Made by a program: the position numbers and the translations under genes | Source: Antedon mediterranea | Taxonomy: Eukaryota; Echinodermata; Crinoidea; Comatulida; Antedonidae | Length of the DNA stretch: 64,000 nt | Assembly: GCF_964355755.1 (NCBI RefSeq) | Contig: NC_092672.1 | Location: forward strand, 8,494,001 to 8,558,000 | Reading direction: 5' to 3' | The notes under the pieces: generated by a model | What the model was told of the DNA's origin: nothing | Database searches by the model: none | The model's input: only the letters and a program-made list of their open reading frames with translations | Shown: positions 11,801-23,629 of the stretch, in pieces | How the letters are laid out: each line of letters starts with the position of its first letter | Numbering within the stretch: the stretch's first letter is position 1

Positions 11801-14800
11801 TATCATTACCCCAGTCATTTTTGGATGAAACACCTATTAAGGATATTGGATATGATCACACAATGAATAGTCTAATGTCCAACATACTACGCCATACACG
11901 CTTACAACTTGACTTCATGCCAATGAAAGGATGCTTTATTACTTATAGTGACCTACAGTATCTTTTGACAGGGTAGTGTCAAATTTCCTCTAGGATGAAA
12001 AGATTTTCAGAGAGATAAGATTTTAAATAAATTTGTTTTCTTTTCAGGAAAAGTAATGAGAAAGATTCAACCAACAACAATGAGCAGGTGTCGAGTCCAC
12101 CAGCATCCAAACCAAGCCAGTCTAAAATTCCAAATGTTGTTTGCACTAATGGCCCTCTATCACTGCCACCAGCCAAAGCTAACATCAGTTCATCTCCACC
12201 ATCATCACCACTGCCCGTCAAAAGTTCATCTCCAACAAAGAAGTCAATACTTGCTGGAATTCTTCCAAGTCTCCCTTCAAAGTTTAGTGGAGTAAAGTTT
12301 TCTCGATCGAAGAACCAAGCAAAAAACAACGCAGCTTCAAATAAAGACGCAAGTAAAGTGTTGTCAAATTCCAAATCATCTCCCAAGAAAGGAAGTTCAC
12401 CAATTACAATCAATATTCAGTCAAAAAAAATTGAAGAAACTCCAGTAGTTAGCAGTTTAGAGACAAAAGAATGTTTAATTATGAATTGCAAGCCGGTTAT
12501 AATGGCAAGCTCACCAGAATTAAGTCCACAACCTCGCTTAAGAAAAAGACAAAGTGTGGAGAGAAGAGGGCGTAGTAGAAGACAAGCTGTTGCAGATACA
12601 GCCTCTTGTTCATCATCTGAAGGGTTGTTGTTAACAAGTCCTGAAACAGTTCGCAAAGACTTGTTAAAGTCAAGACCTAACACACTAGAACTCAATGAAG
12701 AAGACCACACTAATGTTAACCAGGTAATTTCATGTTTAAACTAGATCTATGGTTAATGTTAACTTGGTTAATATGATTATTTAGTTTTGAAGGTATACAA
12801 CTTTTTAATTTTAACTACTGTATGTCTATGGTTTATTTAATGTAAACTATGCATATGACTAATGTTAACTTGGTTTATGATTAATGTTAACTTGGTTTAT
12901 GATTAATGTTACCTTGGTTTATTATTATTTAACAATAACTAGGTCTATGATAGATTAATGTAACAATTCCATGATTATTTAATGTTAACTAGGTCTATGA
13001 TTGATGTTCACTAGGTCTATGATTGATGTTAACTAGGTCTATCATTAATGTTAACTAGGTCTATGATTGATGTTAACTAGGTCTATGATTGATGTTAACT
13101 AGGTCTATGATTGATGTTAACTAGGTCTATGATTGATGTTAACTATGTCTATGATTGATGTTAACTAGGTCTATGATTGATGTTAACTAGGTCTATGATT
13201 GATGTTAACTAGGTCTATGATTGATGTTAACTAGGTCTATGATTGATGTTAACTACTGTAGGTCTATGATTGATGTTAACTAGGTCTATGATTGATGTTA
13301 ACTAGGTCTATGATTGATGTTAACTAGGTCTATGATTGATGTTAACTAGTTCTATGATTGATGTTAACTAGGTCTATGATTAATGTTAACTAGGTCTATG
13401 ATTGATGTTAACTAGGTCTATGATTGATGTTAACTAGGTCTACAGTATGATTAATATTAACCAGGTCTATGATCAATGTTATTGTTAACTAGAACTATGA
13501 AAAAACACATTTTAGGATGATCAGTCAGACTGTATTTGCAAGATATTTTCCCTAAAATTCTTGTACTTAAATATATTTTGAATGACATTTTAAGTAACCA
13601 ACAATATTCCTATTTTAATCATTTATAGAGTTTAAATTCCACATTATAAATACACATTTTTACATCAGATAAGAGTAACCTTTGATGCATTTTCCTGTTG
13701 TCAATCTTCTGTAGGATTCATTTGGGCATTTTTAATTTTATCATTTAAAAAAATCTTTAATGGCCATGACCAAAATGGTACTTAATAGGTTTCAATTTAA
13801 GACGTGGAATTATAATTAGTTAATGGATTTTTTAGTTAGAATATCATGATTGACTTACTGGAATCAAGTTCAACAATTGAATAAATATTCCAACAAATTT
13901 ATTCATTTAAGTTGAGCACAATGAGCAATCTGTATAGTGTAAAATAATATTTTAAATTATCTAAAAAACTAATAATTACAATGATAATAAGAAATAATAT
14001 TACTAATTAAATACTAATATACTTTATACTAACTGTATACATCATTACTGTACATTAATATTGTTAATATAACTGTTTTTAATAGTTTTTCAATATTATC
14101 AGGATAGTCAATTTTTTTTTAATGATACATACTGTCTGTAATTTAATAGTTTTTATTATCTGTGTCTATAATTAGTAAAGAAATTTAGTATTTCGGTTGT
14201 TTTATCGTATTTTAGGATGTGAAGTAGTCAAGGGTTTCCTTTAGATTACATACACATTCCCAACATCGTTGCAAAACGAAACACTTTAGCTTTACCAAGA
14301 GGATTAAGTTTGTCCGCAGAGCCATTCTGAGTATTTTCAGTCCTAAAAAAGTTTATAAATAGCTTCATACCTTGTATTGGATTATACTATTTTTAGATGA
14401 TATAATATGCAGTGTTTAGTTGCTGATTAGTTTGGCTTATGTTTAAATGCTATATTGATTTAGGTATTAAAGCTCTCATAATCACATAATTGGGGCAAGT
14501 TTTTAGGGTGGATTGGGGAGGAGACACAAGGCTTTTACACACAGACTCTAGGCCTAAAATGTAGTGTGCCTACTAACTCTAACTTCCCTTGTTGCAAGGA
14601 TAAATAGTTTGCTAGAATTTTATAGTTTTTATTGTTCAATGAAAGTGGTTTATGTTCATTATTGGTCATAGAAGTGTTTTATACTGTATGTGATCATTAT
14701 TGGTCATAGAAGTGTTTTGTGTGTTCATTATTGGTCATAGAAGTGTTTTGTGTGTTCATTATTTGGTCATAGAAGTGTTTTATGTGTTCATTATTGGTCA

Positions 14801-17800
14801 TAGAAGTGTTTTATGTGTTCATTATTGGTCATAGAAGTGTTTTGTGTGTTCATTATTTGGTCATAGAAGTGTTTTATGTGTTCATTATTGGTCATAGAAG
14901 TGTTTTATGTGTTCATTATTGGTCATAGAAGTGTTTTATGTGTTCATTATTGGTCTTAGAAGTGTTTTATGTGTTCATTATTGGTCTTAGAAGTGTTTTA
15001 TGTGTTCATTATTTGGTCATAGAAGTGTTTTATGTGTTCATTATTGGTCATAGAAGTGTTTTATGTGTTCATTATTGGTCATAGAAGTGTTTTATGTGTT
15101 CATTATTTGGTCATAGAAGTGTTTTATGTGTTCATTATTGGTCTTAGAAGTGTTTTATGTGTTCATTATTGGTCTTAGAAGTGTTTTATGTGTTCATTAT
15201 TTGGTCATAGAAGTGTTTTATGTGTTCATTATTGGTCATAGAAGTGTTTTATGTGTTCATTATTGGTCATAGAAGTGTTTTATGTGTTCATTATTGGTCA
15301 TAGAAGTGTTTTATGTGTTCATTATTTGGTCATAGAAGTGTTTTAGGTGTTCATTATTGGTCATAGAAGTGTTTTATGTGTTCATTATTGGTCATAGAAG
15401 TGTTTTATGTGTTCATTATTGGTCATAGAAGTGTTTTATGTGTTCATTATTGGTCATAGAAGTGTTTTATGTGTTCATTATTGGACATAGAAGTGTTTTA
15501 TGTGTTCATTATTGGTCATAGAAGTGGTTTTTTTTTCATTATTGGTCATAGAAGTGTTTTATGTGTTCATTATTGGACATAGAAGTGTTTTATGTGTTCA
15601 TTATTGGTCATAGAAGTGTTTTATGTGTTCATTATTGGTCATAGAAGTGGTTTTTTTTTCATTATTGGTCATAGAAGTGTTTTATGTGTTCATTATTGGA
15701 CATAGAAGTGTTTTATGTGTTCATTATTGGTCATAGAAGTGTTTTATGTGTTCATTATTGGTCATAGAAGTGGTTTTTTTTTCATTATTGGTCATAGAAG
15801 TGTTTTATGTGTTCATTATTTGACATATAAGTGTTTTATGTGTTCATTATTGGTCTTAGAAGTGTTTTATGTTCATTAGGCCTATATTATATATTTATAG
15901 GTTTAGAATACTAGTGTGCCATACATATTGAACTATTGAATTTTATATCTGTTTATTTCAGAATTTGTCACCAGGACCAGCGGTACAACGGCGTAGAGCT
16001 CTATCGACGCCAACACGTGGTCATCAAAAAATGCTAATTAATGAATCTGAACTTACAGATGCCATTAAGTCTAGAAAAGAACGTTTTGATTCCACTGGTG
16101 AGGACCTAGCACACGATGACTATTCCTCTAGTGATGACGAACCCTTTATGGAAATTCCACAAGCAGTGCAAGCTGCTCAGAAAGCTGAAAGAGATCGAGT
16201 TTTTCAAAACCAGGCCATTCAAGCAACACACAACAATGCAAAAGAACGAACTCACATGGTCCAACTAAAACAAAATACTGGAAAAGACCGAAATTGTAAA
16301 TTCCAAGCAGTACAAAATACGGACAAAGAGTTCATTTGTCAGACGATCCAAACTGCACAACATTGTGAAAAAGAGGATCCTAGTTCTACTGAGAATCAGA
16401 GTAAAAAGATCACATATGAAGTTGTATCATTAGGTGCCCCACTCGCCAGAGGAAAGGATTTAACAGAGTTAGCAAAAGCTATGAAATCAATGCAAAATAG
16501 AGTGTGTCGAAGGTCGTCTGTTGATGGCTATGAAGAACTGGAAAAAGAAGACCAACCAATAGAAACTGGTCAAGCTAGAAAAATTGACCGCCATGAAATT
16601 GAGAAAATTATCCATAAAAGTAAACTTTCCAAAAAGTTGTCATTATCAGAAACTTCTTGTAGACTAGGTGATCTTCAGGCTAATAGAGATTGTGAACTTT
16701 CCATGTCCGCGACAACAGAAATGGTGTGCAATAATACAGTTAAATTGAAATTGCAAAGAGTTCCATCTGCAAAGTCTAGAAAGTTTGAACAAGAAGGGCA
16801 AAGAAGCCCAAAGAGTGACAGTTTAGAGAGCAAAGGGCAAGATTTAGATGGAAAGGGGCACAAAAAACCCATTCCTCTACCAAGAAGTTATTTAAATCGA
16901 GACAGTGGACATGAGAGTAGTAATGATGAGAAGAGTGGTTCTTCCGCAAACACATCCCCGTCATCAACGCTATGCAAATCTCGTAATTTAAATGTCACTC
17001 CAATTATTAACATTGCAATGGAAAAGTGTCAAGCTATGCGAGAAGCTAAACAAAATGCAGAAGTGGTTATTCAGAATGGGAATGACACGTATATGAACGT
17101 GAAGTTGAAACCAAGACACCAGAGAGATCGGTATTATGAAAATGTGGCAATTGAGCAGGTCTTGCAAAGTATTTCTCAGGTAAGCTCAGCTAATATGAAA
17201 TTATGAACTATTTGATACCTATTTTTGACAGACTGTTACTACTCTATCTCAACAGCGAGACGTTCAATGTTAAGTTTTCGTCAGCTTTATGGACATGACT
17301 TTAGTTTAACATGTATTACTGCTATGTACCCTGTGCATATCTGTACATAATATACAGTGATATCTAATTCTGCAGAATTTGTCTTAATGCACATTTGCAT
17401 TCTATGCCTAGATTAATACAGAACTTTACTTTGGCATGCCGTACCAGTTTGTATCATTTCCTAAACTTCAAAAAGTGTGTAATTATACATCTGCTTCGGC
17501 TAGAAATTATTCTATAATTACTTCATTTTCGGACACTGTTAACAAATTGTTGACATGTCCTAAATGAGTATTTTATTAAACACATGCATATTACTAATGG
17601 ACCACATGATAAAATGTGTACAATATGCTCTGTCTCAAATATGATCGATGGTTTGTTAGTTAATGTTAATGGATGTTAATAATGATTGAGTGTACAGTAG
17701 TTTTACCTATAATTCCTGGATCTATTCCATACATGGCTTTAAAAGTATTTTGTTAGGCATCATCACTATAGAACACAATTTGTTTATATTGGAATATTAC

Positions 17801-20800
17801 AGTAGCTCTTTCAATACAAAGTAAAGTACTGGTCTCCAAAATTCTTCCAAAAGAATAAGTAACATTTCAATACATTTTTTTTTTACAGCGATCAGATTCA
17901 CCAAATCCTTCTCCTATTCCAAAACGAAGAGTACGCCATGTTTCTGGCGCAGACAGTGAGGGCTCTTCCTCATCAGAAATTAGTGTTAGTCCAAATCAAA
18001 ACAAGGTGCACTTGAGTAGTCAGTATATTAAACAAGACACTTCGTGTCGATATAGCGGCGGATCCGATTGCAGTGCAAGAGGTCGTGGTGATGGGCAAAA
18101 TTCACGCCCTGTTCCTGCTCCTCGTTACCCCAAAGAAAGTGGAGAAAATCATAGTATGTGTATATTCTTCTTTGTTAATAATATTAATTTAAATCAAGAT
18201 CTTAATGTAGGCTAGTAATACGAAGTAATAGTTCTGTATTTTTTTCCTGGTCTGTACAGTATGATACAGAATACATAAATAATACAGAAAAATAAAATAT
18301 TGGTCTTATTTACTGTAAGTAATAGCTGATTTTCGGAAACCTGTATCTATGTCCTGTATCATACAGTAGGAAAATTCATTAATACATTCTTATATATCTA
18401 TCACATGTGATACTCTATCATAGCCATAAGCCTAACCATATTCGCCACATGAGATACAGTATGTGACACTGTATTGCAGAATTTGCCTATGATACTGGAC
18501 ATAATTATAATGACATATGTAGCAATACAGTACAGAAAATTGGGTGTAAATTAAACCAACTAATTGTGTGTTTATACTAGCTTTATCGTTTCATTATTTT
18601 CTTCATTTTTTTTCATTATTCCAAAAGATACTGTTGATACTTATAATTGTCCATTGCTGTGCATGTAAAGGCCTTGATAAAATAGATATATTGCAACAAG
18701 TTTGACCAGTTAAAATATGTTACTTATGACCTACAATAATTAATTTTGGATGACTGTAAATGTTCTGCTAAACTCTCTGTATTTCCTTTGTACAGTCAAA
18801 GAGACACCTTTCTTCTAAAATTTTACTGAAATTATAGAAATTTTACTTCACTTTACAAATCTACACAGGAAATTGCTAATCACTCCGAGGCATCCAGAAT
18901 GTCTCGAGTTAACTAGAAACGTGACTAAAAAAAATCAATTTTTCTAGCAATTTTAAAAATAGCCTCTTCAATTTGCTTTTGTTTAGTAATATAATAATGA
19001 TAATGATAAGTTACATATTTCTGAATTTAAATATTGGTTCCTGTATAAAATTGTCTTTGTAAAAAAATGCTGTGTTATGTGTTTTAAAGTAAATGTTGGT
19101 GTATTTGTTTTATATATCTTTTCTTTTTTTTTTCGGTAGATGGTAAATTATGGTATTTTGGCAAGATGCCTCGGCAAGAATGTGAAAACCTACTGTTGTC
19201 ATTAGCTAAACCGTGCCAGTTCTTAGTGAGAGACAGTTCCCACAGGGTAAGATATTATAATACATTTTGCTTTCAAAAACTTACTTTTTTTTGTGTATAA
19301 CTGTTTCAAAGTTCTACAGAAATTGTATGACAAAATAACAGTATTTCTATAGCTTGGCACTGATATTTAAATCCCTTTAACAGAAAATAACTTTTAATTG
19401 AAAATTATATTATTTATTCATTTACAACATAAGTTTATTTATTGTACATGCTAACACAGTATGGCATTACTGATTGTAAAAGTGTATTCTCAATAAAAAA
19501 AAAACAAAATATTAACATAAAAAGTTACAAATACTTCCTAAAAATACAAAATATTTTATTTTTTATTTATTTATTTTTTTATTTTTATTTATTTCGGTAT
19601 ATAAAACATTACAAAAAGCAGAACAAGTCTGAAATTATTGTAGCACATTATATAAAAAATTTACATTACAGATAAAAAATACAAAACAATTTACAAAATG
19701 CATAAGAAAAATAAATATACTGTACATTAATCATTAAAATTTATCTAGTATTTTAAAAATATTTATCAAGGTTTTAATTTATTTTAAGCAATATATACAA
19801 TAGTATTAATTTAAATGAATTTATTTATTTACTTATAAAAATCCTATATAAAAAAAATTATTTCAAGTTAAGCAGATTAACATTTAGAATTGTCCAATAT
19901 AAAATGCAAAAGTGGAGAAAGAAAAATGTAAAGGTATTTTAATATGTGTTGTTTTTTTATTTTGCAAAGACAATCCATTGAATGTGATTTTGATATTGTT
20001 TGTAAGATATTCTACCTCGTAGTTGCACTGTATATAAATGTTCGGACCATGGCGCCAATATTGTTACGTTAAATTGGTTACTTGACTCAACAAATTTCCT
20101 TCTATAAATGTTTATATTAATACCTAATACAATTCAAATTACTGTTTTATTAATAAAATTCTGAACTTGATTTAACCTTACTTAGAATTATGTAAATTAA
20201 TTTGCTGACCTTTAATGATACTCGTTACAGTTGGAGATGGGTTCCAGTTAAGCCTTACGGTTACATCCTAGATTAATTTAAAACCCTGACCAGATTTTAC
20301 AGTTGGTTCAAACGCATGATGTCATGTAGCAAAATCAACATTAGCATTTCAACAGTAGCCTCTATGTCTCCTTGCAAACTAATTACGCGTGTGTCAGCAT
20401 ATGGACTTGTTATAATGACAGACATTCGTTTTTTATCTAGTGTTCCATGCTGATTTTTTGTAGGTCATATATTTTAAACCACACTTTTAACTTTACAATG
20501 TATAAAGCACTTTTTTACACATGCCTGTAGGAAAAAATTATATAATTAATAGGAAAACAAATGATTGGTATGTCAATGCAATTTGATGAATGTTATATGC
20601 AGTTTACACAACCTTAAACCAAATCTATCACTCTTTTAATCATGCCTTATTACTTAGCTGGCAAGGCTCAGAAAACTTTCATTGTGTTATGGGAAATATT
20701 ATCTATTAAAATTGACAGGGTGCTGGTTGCTTTGTAGTTCATCCTCCTAAGACCAGTTGGTGATATGACCATTCATGATTGAGCACCCTCCTCCAATGTT

Positions 20801-23051
20801 TTTATATGTTAAACTATAGTTCAATAATATTCGACAAAACATGCGTTTTTGACCAATTATTTATTATATTAGGAACTATACACATTTCATATTAGGTCAC
20901 AGAGAGGTCAAATATAATTTAATATTTTACCGATTGTATTATGTAATATTAGTATATTTACAATACATCTGCTCCCTCTCCCCCACTGTCATGTTCTATA
21001 TTTTGTTGACCTTTATAGATTTCTCATATCCAATTTGTTTTTACTGACATATGATACTTGAATGACTAGTTTGATATCTGGGGCATTTCCCGTACAGTAT
21101 GTCAAGGTATCGTACCGGTCTGTATCATCTACATGTATACCCACATTGTACAGGAAATATGGAATCCCATATAAAACTTTTATGTTACCATTTTTTTAAT
21201 GTATTGGTTCCTGGTGGCACTTTTACTTATTCCTGGTGGCACTTTACTTATTCCTGGTGGCACTTTACTTATTCCTGGTTGCACTTTACTTATTCCTGGT
21301 GGCACTTTACTTATTCCTGGTGGCACTTTACTTATTGCTTGTGGTACTTTACTTATTCCTGGTGGCACTTTACTTATTCCTGGTGGCACTTTACTTATTC
21401 CTTGTGGCACTTTACTTATTCCTTGTGGCACTTTACTTATTCCTGGTGGCACTTTACTTATTCCTGGTGGCACTTTACTTATTCCTTGTGGCACTTTACT
21501 TATTCCTGGTGGCACTTTACTTATTCCTGGTGGCACTTTACTTATTCCTGGTGGCACTTTACTTATTCCTGGTGGCACTGTACTTATTCCTGGTGGCACT
21601 TTACTTATTCCTGGTGGCACTTTACTTATTCCTTGTGGCACTCTACTTATTCCTTGTGGCACTCTACTTATTCCTGGTGGCACTTTACTTATTCCTTTTG
21701 GCACTTTACTTATTCCTGGTGGCACTTTACTTATTCTTTGTGGCACTTTACTTATTCCTTGTGGTATTTTACTTATTCCTGGTGGTATTTTACTTATTCC
21801 TGGTGGCACTTTACTTATTCCTGGTGGCACTTTACTTATTCCTGGTGGCACTTTACTTATTCTTTGTGGCACTTTACTTATTCTTTGTGGTACTTTACTT
21901 ATCCCTGGTGGCACTTCACTTATTCCTGGTGGCACTTTACTTATTCCTTGTGGTACTTTACTTATTTCTTGTGGCACTTTACTTATTCCTTGTGGCACTT
22001 TACTTATTCCTGGTGGCACTTTACTTATTCCTGGTGGCACTTTACTTATTCCTGGTGGCACTTTACTTATTCCTGGTGGTATTTTACTTATTCCTTGTGG
22101 TACTTCACTTATTCCTGGTGGCACTTTACTTATTCCTGGTGGAACTTTACTTATTCCTTGTGGTACTTTACTTATTCCTGGTGGCACTTTACTTATTCCT
22201 TGTGGTACTTTACTTATTCCTGGTGGCACTTTACTTATTCCTGGTGGCACTTTACTTATTCCTGGTGGTACTTTACTTATTCCTGGTGGTACTTTACTTA
22301 TTCCTTGTGGTACTTTACTTATTCCTTGTGGTACTTTACTTATTCCTTGTGGAACTTTACTTATTCCTGATGGAACTTTACTTATTCCTTGTGGAACTTT
22401 AATTATTCCTTGTGGTACTTTACTTATTCCTGGTGGCACTTTACTTATTCCTGGTGGCACTTTACTTATTCCTGGTGGTACTTTACTTATTCCTGGTGGT
22501 ACTTTACTTATTCCTGGTGGTACTTTACTTATTCCAGGTGGCACTTTACTTATTCCTGGTGGAAATTTCTTCCACTTGAAAAACAAAATTCAGATCATTA
22601 AAAAGTTGTAAAAAGAAAAAAAAAAAAATTCAACCAATCACATTAAGAGAGTTAGTTGTAAGAGCACTTTATTTGTAAGAGCTTTGGATAAACATAAGCA
22701 TGAAAATGGGGACATGAATAAAGAGAAATATGTTTAAACCCCTACATCTATTCAAAGGCTTTCATTGTGCCAATGAACTTAATTTACTAACATTGTATCA
22801 TTAGATAGATTGCATTATGTACTTCTATATTTTGTTTTTTCTAGGCTGGCGATTTAATGTTATCAGTACTTTTTGGAAGAAAAGTTCATCACTACCTTAT
22901 ACAAACCACACAAGATGAGAAGTTTTCTATCGCACATCATGATTTCAACTCAGTCACTGAAATTATTGATTTCTATACAACTCATGTTATTATGTACTCA
23001 CCGAAGAATGATCCGATATACCTCGGGGAACCATTTATGAAGCACCAATAG
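5874..23051 (+). CDS. C-terminal SH2-domain adaptor protein (family unassigned), 8 exons
   Basis: Proposed exons are 5874-5931, 11395-11446, 11622-11720, 12048-12723, 15962-17179, 17889-18153, 19140-19246 and 22845-23051 (TAG stop). All junctions are GT-AG and every phase agrees, giving 893 residues. The last two exons encode one SH2 domain (about 793-890): it opens with WYFGKM, carries FLVRDS (the FLVRES strand with the phosphotyrosine-binding Arg), then HHYLI and an FNSVTEIIDFYTT helix. The ~750-residue middle is low-complexity, rich in Ser, Lys, Gln and basic-proline patches, with no fold I recognise. The N-terminus has two short tyrosine motifs, LNYVEV and VNYSTI, that fit the (I/V/L)xYxx(I/V/L) pattern. 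The layout suggests a cytoplasmic phosphotyrosine adaptor like SHB or SH2D proteins, but no orthologue is recognised. Exon 1 is the least certain: its phase fits exon 2, but the start and first 19 residues are inferred. Confidence 0.82.
6652..6770. mobile_element. MITE M1, copy a
   Basis: Contains the family core: GTGATGTGCCCA, a 'TAGTGATAATGACATCATC' segment, ATATGGGCACATCACA, then CACATAAGTTTGATAGTGT. Outward-facing halves are inverted copies of each other. Confidence 0.75.
7290..7555. repeat. Local direct repeats of about 45-60 bp
   Basis: GAGAGGAGATATTAAGAGAA occurs at about 7342 and again at about 7530. ACTTCTACCTGGTTTGATCT recurs about 60 bp downstream with one change. CTGCAGTACTGTATC and CTGCAGCACTGTATC mark further copies. 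This is a small local duplication inside intron 1. Confidence 0.65.
8136..8174. repeat. Short AT-loop palindrome
   Basis: CAGGGAGGTATAA and its reverse complement TTATACCTCCCTG (with one T more in the AT stretch) flank an AT-only loop. Same type as 4566-4590 and 40097-40122. Confidence 0.75.
8812..8900. mobile_element. MITE M1, copy b (degraded)
   Basis: Holds TATGGACATGATGATGTC, CATCACTACCACATTTGG, TATATGGGCACATTTTTGTC and AACTAGTTTATCA. These match the core of the family, but the outer TIRs are worn away. Confidence 0.6.
11170..11345. repeat. Duplicated approximately 95 bp segment
   Basis: TTTTTTAGTTAGAACCTCTG...CATCCATAC...TTATGATGCTGTAAAGTA recurs about 100 bp later as TTTTTTAGTTGGGATCTCTG...ATCCATAC...TTATGATGCAGTAAAGTA. 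It is a diverged tandem duplication in intron 1, close to exon 2 of the SH2 gene. Confidence 0.65.
12860..13490. repeat. 22 bp minisatellite in SH2 gene intron 4
   Basis: About 25 copies of GTTAACTAGGTCTATGATTG plus AT run head to tail. Units at the left edge are more diverged and the centre is almost perfect, suggesting recent expansion from an old seed. The array starts about 140 bp after the splice donor at 12724. Confidence 0.95.
14640..15875. repeat. 31 bp minisatellite in SH2 gene intron 4
   Basis: About 40 copies of a 31 bp unit, TTCATTATTGGTCATAGAAG followed by TGTTTTATGTG. Some copies carry an extra T (TATTTGG) or a GGTTTTTTTTT variant, and these variants recur at regular spacing. 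That shows higher-order duplication of blocks of 3-6 units. The array ends about 90 bp before the acceptor of exon 5. Confidence 0.95.
17180..17888 (+). other. SH2 gene intron 5
   Basis: Begins GTAAGC and ends in a T-run followed by CAG. No internal feature beyond AT-rich unique sequence. Confidence 0.7.
18154..19139 (+). other. SH2 gene intron 6
   Basis: Begins GTATGTG after the codon fragment CAT A and ends TTTCGGTAG. It has several short GATACAGTA/TACTGTATC echoes at 18255-18540 but no element boundary that I can define. Confidence 0.65.
19247..22844 (+). other. SH2 gene intron 7, interrupting the SH2 domain
   Basis: Splits the SH2 coding sequence between SSHR and AGDLML, just after the FLVRDS strand. 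It holds an A/T-only stretch (about 19490-19860), unique sequence, and the large 21 bp minisatellite at 21199-22565. No additional exon was seen. Confidence 0.75.
21199..22565. repeat. 21 bp minisatellite (about 65 copies)
   Basis: Unit GGTGGCACTTTACTTATTCC plus T, with GG/GT/TG variants at fixed positions. Because 21 is a multiple of three and the unit lacks stops in most frames, it gives long reading frames (380-470 codons) on both strands, translating to seven-residue repeats such as SWWHFTY, PGGTLLI and PGISKVP. It lies wholly inside the intron between two SH2 exons, so I read these frames as artefacts. Confidence 0.96.
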
Positions 23052-23164
23052 AAAGCTCTTGTGGTTTTCAGAGTAATGATGTCAGAGCAATTAGTAGTAT
23101 GCATTCGCACACATGAGTAATGGAAGAACAACTGTAGCTGTTTCACATAGCCTAGCAAACTCCG

Positions 23165-23300
23165 GAGTAAAGCTTTGTCTAGGGCTATCAAACTAGTTTG
23201 ACAATAAAGTACCCAAATATGGTAGTGATATTCCCAGATATGGTAGTGATATGACATCATCATGTCCATATATGGGCACATAACGTTTGATAGTGTAGAG
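23165..23300. mobile_element. MITE M1, copy c, in the SH2 gene 3' UTR
   Basis: Runs from AGCTTTGTCTAGGGCTATCA to AACGTTTGATAGTGTAGAG and keeps ATCAAACTAGTTTGACA, a doubled ATATGGTAGTGATAT and TGACATCATCATGTCC. It lies between the stop codon (23051) and the candidate poly(A) signal at 23565, so it is probably transcribed. Confidence 0.85.
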
Positions 23301-23564
23301 AATGCTTAACACAGACCAGGACGTTAACAATTGCGTTTGGTATGGTACAGTATGTACTTATATTTTGCTAGGTGATAGGAAAGAGGTACTTTTCAAGAGT
23401 CTGCTAAACTCATGCTAAATTTGTCTTGTTTTATGTTTGATAAGAAGTAATATAATTGTTGAGCATTTCGTGAATTATGTATATATATATATATATATAT
23501 TATATGTGCTAGATATGTGTTTATGAATTTACTTAAGTTGAATGATTTGATGCTGGTGTTGATA

Positions 23565-23570
23565 AATAAA
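23565..23570 (+). promoter_or_regulatory. Candidate poly(A) signal of the SH2 gene
   Basis: AATAAA about 515 bp after the stop codon, the best-placed hexamer before the satellite array begins. Other hexamers cannot be excluded. Confidence 0.4.
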
Positions 23571-23629
23571 CATAATTATATTTTTTTGTAATACAAAACA
23601 GTGACTGTTGCCTGGTGCAACTAGAATAT

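Noticed and set aside
12056-12710. Overlapping plus- and minus-strand frames over SH2 gene exon 4
   Set aside because: Shadows of the coding exon in other frames; Ser/Pro/Lys-rich coding DNA leaves few stops.
21099-22611. Long open frames (388-470 codons) on both strands
   Set aside because: They are products of the 21 bp minisatellite in an SH2 gene intron. All translate to the same repeated heptad and none has a non-repeat domain.
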